A stretch of 8,848 bases of DNA from BP-133 sp040756995 (GTDB lineage Bacteria > Actinomycetota > Acidimicrobiia > IMCC26256 > BP-133). The position numbers were made by a program, and so were the translations under genes. Where the stretch lies: NCBI GenBank assembly GCA_040756995.1, contig JBFLYK010000096.1, forward strand, positions 1 through 8,848, given 5' to 3'. Shown here piece after piece: positions 5,515 through 8,848 of this stretch. Under the pieces are notes generated by a model. That model was given only the letters and a program-made list of their open reading frames with translations. It did no database searches and was not told the DNA's origin. Positions within the stretch are counted from its first letter, which is position 1. Each line of letters opens with the position of its first letter.

Positions 5515-6468
5515 CCGCCCGTCCGGTTCCGGCCGGCCCCGCCAGAAGACCAGCACCCAGTAGGGCGTCGCCACCAGCCCGCCGACGGCGATGGCCCCGG
5601 CCAGCGGCAGGCTCGTCGGGGTGACGAACCCTTCCACCACGCCGGCGACGACGAACCACGGCATCGTGCCGAGCACGATCTCGGCGCCGCGGCGGGCACC
5701 GAGGCTCAGCGAGACCCACCGGCTCCGCCGGCCGGGGTTGATCAGCGACCAGCCGACGGTGAACCCGGCCGCGCCGCTCACGGCGATCACCGACAGCTCC
5801 AGGACGCCGTGGGGGGCGACCAACGACAGGAACGGCCCCGGCCGGCCGGCGGCCACCGTCAACCCGGCCACGCCGCCGATCAGCGCACCGTTGTAGAGCA
5901 GGACCAGCGTGGTCCCGACCCCGGCCAGCAGCCCGCCGGCGAAGGCCACGAACGACACCTGGATGTTGTTGGTCAGGATCTGGCCGGCCAGCGTCGCCTG
6001 CCGGCCGACGCCCAGCCCGAGGTCACCGCCGCCGCTGTCCCCGACGCCCCGGAACTGGGCCGGCAGGAAGCGGGCGGCGGCGGCCGGATCGGAGGCGGCC
6101 CAGGCCCCGACCAGCACCCCCGGCACGACCATGAGGAGCCAGCAGAACCCGACGACTCCGATCCGCTCGCGGACGAGCCGCCAGTACCCCCGGGACAGGA
6201 AGTGGCGCAGCGAGGCGCTGCGGCTCGGCGAGGCGTACACGAGGTGCCGGGCCAGACCGACGAGGTCCTCCAGCCGGACGGTCACCGGATCACCGGGCCA
6301 CCGCCGCCGGGCGAAAGCGAGATCGGCCGCCGCCGCCCGGTAGGTGGCGCCGAGCCGGCGGACCGCCGCCGGCCCCAGCCGCTCGGGCCGCGACCCGGCG
6401 CTCGCCACCAGCCGGCTCAGCTCGTCCCACTCGGCCGTCCGCTGGCGGACGAAGGCGTCGAGGTTCAT
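5365..6468 (-). CDS. SpoIIM/DUF95-family membrane protein, extended C-terminus
   Basis: A stage II sporulation protein M-type integral membrane protein. Residues 1-100 are a helical cytoplasmic region (YRAAAADLAFARRR, 43-56). Hydrophobic segments follow at about 103-125, 170-192, 194-207, 221-241, 262-281 and 288-308. Family hallmarks are TNNIQVSFVAFAGGLLAGVGT (166-186), YNGALIGGVAG (192-202) and APHGVLELSVIAVSGAAG (218-235). It is not a marker of sporulation: SpoIIM homologues are widespread in non-sporulating actinobacteria beside MoxR/DUF58 and RDD genes. The recognisable family sequence ends near residue 317. The remaining 50 residues are Gly/Pro-rich and antisense to the last 150 bp of the DUF58 gene. 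One base fewer in the C-run at 5518-5520 would end the protein at the CTAG shared with DUF58, so the tail may result from a frameshift. No strong Shine-Dalgarno sequence precedes ATG 6468. Confidence 0.9.
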   Translation of the reverse strand: MNLDAFVRQRTAEWDELSRLVASAGSRPERLGPAAVRRLGATYRAAAADLAFARRRWPGDPVTVRLEDLVGLARHLVYASPSRSASLRHFLSRGYWRLVRERIGVVGFCWLLMVVPGVLVGAWAASDPAAAARFLPAQFRGVGDSGGGDLGLGVGRQATLAGQILTNNIQVSFVAFAGGLLAGVGTTLVLLYNGALIGGVAGLTVAAGRPGPFLSLVAPHGVLELSVIAVSGAAGFTVGWSLINPGRRSRWVSLSLGARRGAEIVLGTMPWFVVAGVVEGFVTPTSLPLAGAIAVGGLVATPYWVLVFWRGRPEPDGRLETAPRLGPEVGADAGGGQGVGRSLQHLGAGPGQLGRHPGPGVEGFDDH

Positions 6469-6482
6469 CCGGCCCCGAGGCT

Positions 6483-6487
6483 AGGAG
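6483..6487 (+). promoter_or_regulatory. ribosome binding site of RDD gene
   Basis: AGGAG lies 11 nt before GTG 6499 and supports that start. It sits in the 30-bp gap between the divergent SpoIIM-like and RDD genes. Confidence 0.5.
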
Positions 6488-6498
6488 AAACTTGGGCC

Positions 6499-7236
6499 GT
6501 GACCTACGACGACCGCATCTCCATCCCGACGCCGGAGGGTGTCGAGCTGGAGCTCGTCCTGGCCGGCGTGGGTTCCCGCATGGTGGCGACCCTGGTGGAC
6601 TACCTCATCAAGGTCGTCATCCTCTTCGCCCTCTGGCTCATCGGCGGGGTCTTCGCCAGCGAGGGCGCCGGCGGGTTCGTCGCCGCGGTGGGGGTCCTGG
6701 CCGCCTTCCTCGTGCTCTTCGGCTACGACGTGGCGTTCGAAACCCTGGCTTCGGGCCGCACTCCGGGCAAGCGGGCCGCCGGTCTGCGGGTCGTCCGCCT
6801 GGGCGGCGAACCCGTCGGGTTCATGGCTTCGGCGGTCCGCAACCTGCTGCGGCTCATCGACATGCAACTGCTCTACGCCGTCGGCGCCGCCTGCGTCCTG
6901 TTCACGGCCCGCAACCAGCGGCTCGGCGACCTGGCCGCCGGCACGCTGGTGGTGCGGGAGCGCCAGGCGCCGCGGCCGGCGGTCCGCGCCGCCGTCCCGG
7001 ACTTCGCCGCCGCCGACCGCTACGCCGCCTGGGACGTGAGCGGCGTCACCTCGTTCGAGCTCGTGACCGTGCGGCGGTTCCTGGAGCGGCGCTGGCAGCT
7101 CGACCCCGCCGCCCGGGGCCGGCTCGGGTGGGAACTGGCCGAGCGCCTCCGCCCCAAAGTCGCCGGCGCTCCGCCCGACCTCCACCCCGAACAGTTCCTC
7201 GAGGCCCTGGCCGAGGCCAAGGCCGCCCGGGGCTAG
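6499..7236 (+). CDS. RDD-family membrane protein
   Basis: A 245-residue RDD-family protein. The N-terminal ISIPTPEGVELELVLAGVGS leads into the first transmembrane segment with the family Arg and Asp (SRMVATLVDYL, R27 and D34). The second hydrophobic segment is at about 59-80, followed by SGRTPGKRAAGLRVVR (85-100), RNLLRLIDM (114-122, third RDD Asp at 121), a third hydrophobic stretch (123-136) and NQRLGDLAAGTLVV (139-152). A soluble C-terminal region of about 90 residues (155-245) follows, as in the actinobacterial members found beside SpoIIM genes. Some RDD proteins have been linked to ion transport, but no substrate can be inferred here. The start is GTG 6499, with AGGAG at 6483-6487. It diverges from the SpoIIM-like gene with 30 bp between and converges on recR with a shared CTAG (7233-7236). 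Confidence 0.93.
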   Translation: MTYDDRISIPTPEGVELELVLAGVGSRMVATLVDYLIKVVILFALWLIGGVFASEGAGGFVAAVGVLAAFLVLFGYDVAFETLASGRTPGKRAAGLRVVRLGGEPVGFMASAVRNLLRLIDMQLLYAVGAACVLFTARNQRLGDLAAGTLVVRERQAPRPAVRAAVPDFAAADRYAAWDVSGVTSFELVTVRRFLERRWQLDPAARGRLGWELAERLRPKVAGAPPDLHPEQFLEALAEAKAARG

Positions 7237-7832
7237 GCCCCGACCTCTCGGCGGCCTTCGAAGGCCCGGCCGAGGGTGATCTCGTCGGCGTACTCCAAGT
7301 CGCCACCGACGGGAAGGCCGCTGGCGATGCGGGTCACCCGGACGCCGAGGGGCTGCAACAGGCGGGCGAGATACATGGCCGTCGCCTCCCCCTCGATGTT
7401 GGGGTTGGTGGCCAGGATGACCTCTTTCACGCCCTCGTCGGACAGCCGGCCGAGCAGCTCCCGGATGCGCAGCTGCTCCGGGCCGATGCCCTCGATGGGC
7501 GAGATGGCGCCGCCGAGGACGTGGTACAGGCCGCGGAACTCCCGGGTCCGTTCGATGGCCACGATGTCCCGGGCGTCCTCCACCACGCAGATCAGCGTCG
7601 GGTCGCGGGTGTCGTCGCGGCAGAAGCGGCACTGTTCGCCTTCGGCGATGTTGTAGCAACGCCGGCACCACGACACCCGCTCCTTGGCCTCGACGATGGC
7701 CTTGGCCAGGCGGTTGGCGTCCTCCGCCGGGAGCCGGAGGAGGTGGAAGGCGATCCGTTGGGCCGACTTCGGCCCGATACCGGGGAGCCGACCCAGCTCG
7801 TCGACCAGGTTCTGGACCGGGCCCTCGTACAC
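7233..7832 (-). CDS. recR: recombination mediator protein RecR
   Basis: A 199-residue RecR, the normal full length. It acts with RecF/RecO in loading RecA onto SSB-coated single-stranded DNA at gaps. Visible are the helix-hairpin-helix LPGIGPKSAQRIAFHLL (16-32), a four-cysteine zinc site (C56, C59, C68, C71), the Toprim domain from ICVVEDARDIVAIERT (81-96) through ATNPNIEGEATAMYL (141-155), and the C-terminal LPVGGDLEYADEITLGRAFEGR (173-194). The start is GTG 7832, giving the canonical MYEGPVQNLVDELGRLPG; AGGCGG overlapping the ybaB stop is a weak ribosome binding site. It is the last gene of dnaX-ybaB-recR, 15 nt after ybaB. Its stop shares CTAG with the convergent RDD gene. Confidence 0.98.
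   Translation of the reverse strand: MYEGPVQNLVDELGRLPGIGPKSAQRIAFHLLRLPAEDANRLAKAIVEAKERVSWCRRCYNIAEGEQCRFCRDDTRDPTLICVVEDARDIVAIERTREFRGLYHVLGGAISPIEGIGPEQLRIRELLGRLSDEGVKEVILATNPNIEGEATAMYLARLLQPLGVRVTRIASGLPVGGDLEYADEITLGRAFEGRREVGA
7247..7274 (+). terminator. candidate U-less hairpin terminator after RDD gene
   Basis: Ten nt past the RDD stop, CTCGGC (7247-7252) pairs with GCCGAG (7269-7274), and GGCCTT (7253-7258) with AAGGCC (7261-7266), around a 2-nt bulge. The inner part, GGCCTTCGAAGGCC, is a perfect 14-bp palindrome. There is no T-run, so it would be a hairpin-only terminator of the kind proposed in high-GC actinobacteria. It lies inside the 3' coding end of recR, so it may also be coincidental coding structure. 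Confidence 0.3.
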
Positions 7833-7847
7833 CGAGTGTGTCGCCGC

Positions 7848-8189
7848 CTACTGGCCGAAGAGGCCGCCGAGGCCGCCAGGCAGGCCGCCGAGGGCGTTGG
7901 TGATGCCGCCGAAGCCCTGGGCCTGCAGCTCCTGGGCTTTCCGGAGGCCCTCGTTGACGGCGGCGACGATCAGGTCCTGCAGCATCTCGACGTCGTCGGG
8001 GTCGACCGCACTGGGGTCGATGGTGATCGACTCGAGGGCGCCGGCACCGGTCACGACGGCCTTCACCACGCCGCCGCCGGCGGTGGCTTCGACGGTCTCG
8101 GCCGCCAGCTTCTCCTGGGTGGCCATCATGTCGGCCTGCATCTTCTGAACCTGCTTCATGATCTGGTTCATCTCGTTCTTGCTGGCCAT
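7848..8189 (-). CDS. ybaB: YbaB/EbfC-family nucleoid-associated protein
   Basis: A 113-residue YbaB/EbfC protein, a small dimeric DNA-binding protein of the nucleoid. It has an N-terminal coiled-coil helix (NEMNQIMKQVQKMQADMMAT, 5-24), a beta sheet with the typical GGGVVKAVVTGAGALESITIDP stretch (about 38-59), DVEMLQDLIVAAVNEGLRKAQEL (about 66-88) and a Gly-rich tail GGLPGGLGGLFGQ. The start chosen is ATG 8189: GAGGGAG (8198-8204 on the opposite strand) is 8 nt upstream. An upstream GTG at 8198 would overlap the dnaX stop in GTGA but also overlaps the Shine-Dalgarno, so it is less likely. It lies between dnaX and recR, its classical position. Confidence 0.96.
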   Translation of the reverse strand: MASKNEMNQIMKQVQKMQADMMATQEKLAAETVEATAGGGVVKAVVTGAGALESITIDPSAVDPDDVEMLQDLIVAAVNEGLRKAQELQAQGFGGITNALGGLPGGLGGLFGQ

Positions 8190-8194
8190 GACCG

Positions 8195-8848
8195 TCACTC
8201 CCTCACCGTTTCACTCTCGACGCTGGCGCCGAAGGTCTCGATCACCAGCCCGATGGGTGAATCTACCCCTCGCCCCCCGCCGCCCGGCTCTGGCGGACGG
8301 GTCATCTCGGCCACCAGCGCCTCGGCCCCGCCCTCCACGTCGGCCGGCACCGAACCGGATGGTGGCCCGTCGCCCGATGGGGACACGACGTTGTCGTCGA
8401 GGACGACGCTCAGCCGGACCCGGCGGCCGAGCAGCTCCGACAGGGCGCCGGCCACCGTGGCGGACTCGCCGGTGATCGTCGGCAGGTGAACCTTCTCGAA
8501 GCGGGACGGGAGCCCGACCACGACGGTGTCACCGTCGACCCGGACCGGATGGGCCTCCTTGGCCATGGCCTTGAGCCGGGGCCGGAAGCCGTCGAGCGCC
8601 TTGGCCCAGGCGGCGATGACATCATCGAGCGTGAGGGGGCCGCTCTCGCCGCCCGCCCCGTCGGCCGGCTCGGGCGCCGCCGTGGACCCCGACGCCGCCG
8701 GGGCGGAGGCGGCGGGCGGTGGCCCCGCCGTCCCGGAGGCCGGCGGTGGCCCCGCGGTCGCGGCGGCCGCCGGAGCAGCGCCGGTCGCCGCCGGATCAGG
8801 ACGGGCCGGAGCGCCTGCCGGCGGGCCCGGAGGCGAGCCACGCTTGCG
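8195..8848 (-). CDS. dnaX: DNA polymerase III subunit gamma/tau, C-terminal part (partial)
   Basis: The last 217 residues of DnaX; the gene continues past the right edge and the AAA+ clamp-loader domain is not in the window. The frame is open to base 8848. The first ~70 visible residues are a Pro/Ala linker (for example RPDPAATGAAPAAAA). They are followed by a folded tau-type domain beginning PLTLDDVIAAWAKALDGFRPRL (71-92), continuing with VDGDTVVVGLPSRFEKVHL, SELLGRRVRLSVVLDD and ending near SPIGLVIETFGASVE. This is characteristic of the region after the ATPase domain in actinobacterial DnaX. An internal ATG at 8566 is not the start. The stop TGA (8195-8197) falls 5 nt before the ybaB ATG, so the two are co-transcribed. 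No internal frameshift signal could be assessed, since the relevant region is outside. Confidence 0.93.
   Translation of the reverse strand, partial: RKRGSPPGPPAGAPARPDPAATGAAPAAAATAGPPPASGTAGPPPAASAPAASGSTAAPEPADGAGGESGPLTLDDVIAAWAKALDGFRPRLKAMAKEAHPVRVDGDTVVVGLPSRFEKVHLPTITGESATVAGALSELLGRRVRLSVVLDDNVVSPSGDGPPSGSVPADVEGGAEALVAEMTRPPEPGGGGRGVDSPIGLVIETFGASVESETVRE

Noticed and set aside
5365..6468. SpoIIM-like gene as evidence of endospore formation
   Set aside because: The family is widespread in non-sporulating actinobacteria and the surrounding genes contain no sporulation functions.
5809..6498. Upstream extension of the RDD frame
   Set aside because: It is antisense to the SpoIIM-like gene and of low-complexity composition; RDD homology starts at GTG 6499 behind an AGGAG.
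6492..8489. 665-codon plus-strand open frame
   Set aside because: It runs antisense to recR, ybaB and dnaX and out of frame with RDD; the opposite-strand genes have unmistakable family motifs, and the translation here is repetitive Asp/Val/Gly-rich antisense sequence.

Overview
The window is very GC-rich, almost fully coding, and uses GTG starts and 4-nt ATGA/GTGA gene overlaps freely. Together with the gene content this points to a high-GC actinobacterium. An acidimicrobial or other deep-branching lineage is plausible, but nothing in the sequence fixes the taxon.

Layout. (1) Positions 1-125 carry two copies of a 46-bp near-perfect palindrome (AACTGGCGTTC...GAACGCCAGTT); the first is cut by the left edge. 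(2) A plus-strand operon runs from 126 to 5514: a multi-pass membrane protein with a long Pro-rich tail; a DUF4129 protein; a third copy of the palindrome (1930-1975); a DUF4350 membrane protein; a MoxR-type AAA+ ATPase; and a DUF58 (vWA-like) protein. Most junctions are overlaps, so translation is probably coupled. (3) A SpoIIM/DUF95-family membrane protein (minus) and an RDD-family membrane protein (plus) diverge from a 30-bp gap. (4) The right end is minus strand: the classical dnaX-ybaB-recR replication/repair operon, with dnaX cut by the right edge.

How the genes work together. From memory, the order DUF4129-DUF4350-MoxR-DUF58-(SpoIIM, opposite strand)-RDD matches the M. tuberculosis Rv3690-Rv3695 neighbourhood, and dnaX/ybaB/recR also lie near that locus there (Rv3715c-Rv3721c). 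The block is therefore probably an ancient conserved actinobacterial envelope module rather than an accessory island. MoxR and DUF58 proteins are usual ATPase/vWA partners thought to remodel or mature target proteins. Here the likely targets or partners are the four flanking membrane proteins, but the cellular role is not known. The dnaX-ybaB-recR operon is housekeeping (clamp loader, nucleoid-associated protein, RecFOR-pathway repair).

The least ordinary features are the palindromic repeat family, whose stems show compensatory base changes and one copy of which sits at the 5' end of the DUF4350 frame; a 25-codon ORF linking DUF4350 to moxR; and the SpoIIM-like frame, which runs 150 bp antisense into the DUF58 gene and may be a single-base frameshift. 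I saw no tRNA, rRNA, CRISPR array, transposase or phage gene. Outside the repeats there is no gene-free stretch longer than about 125 bases.
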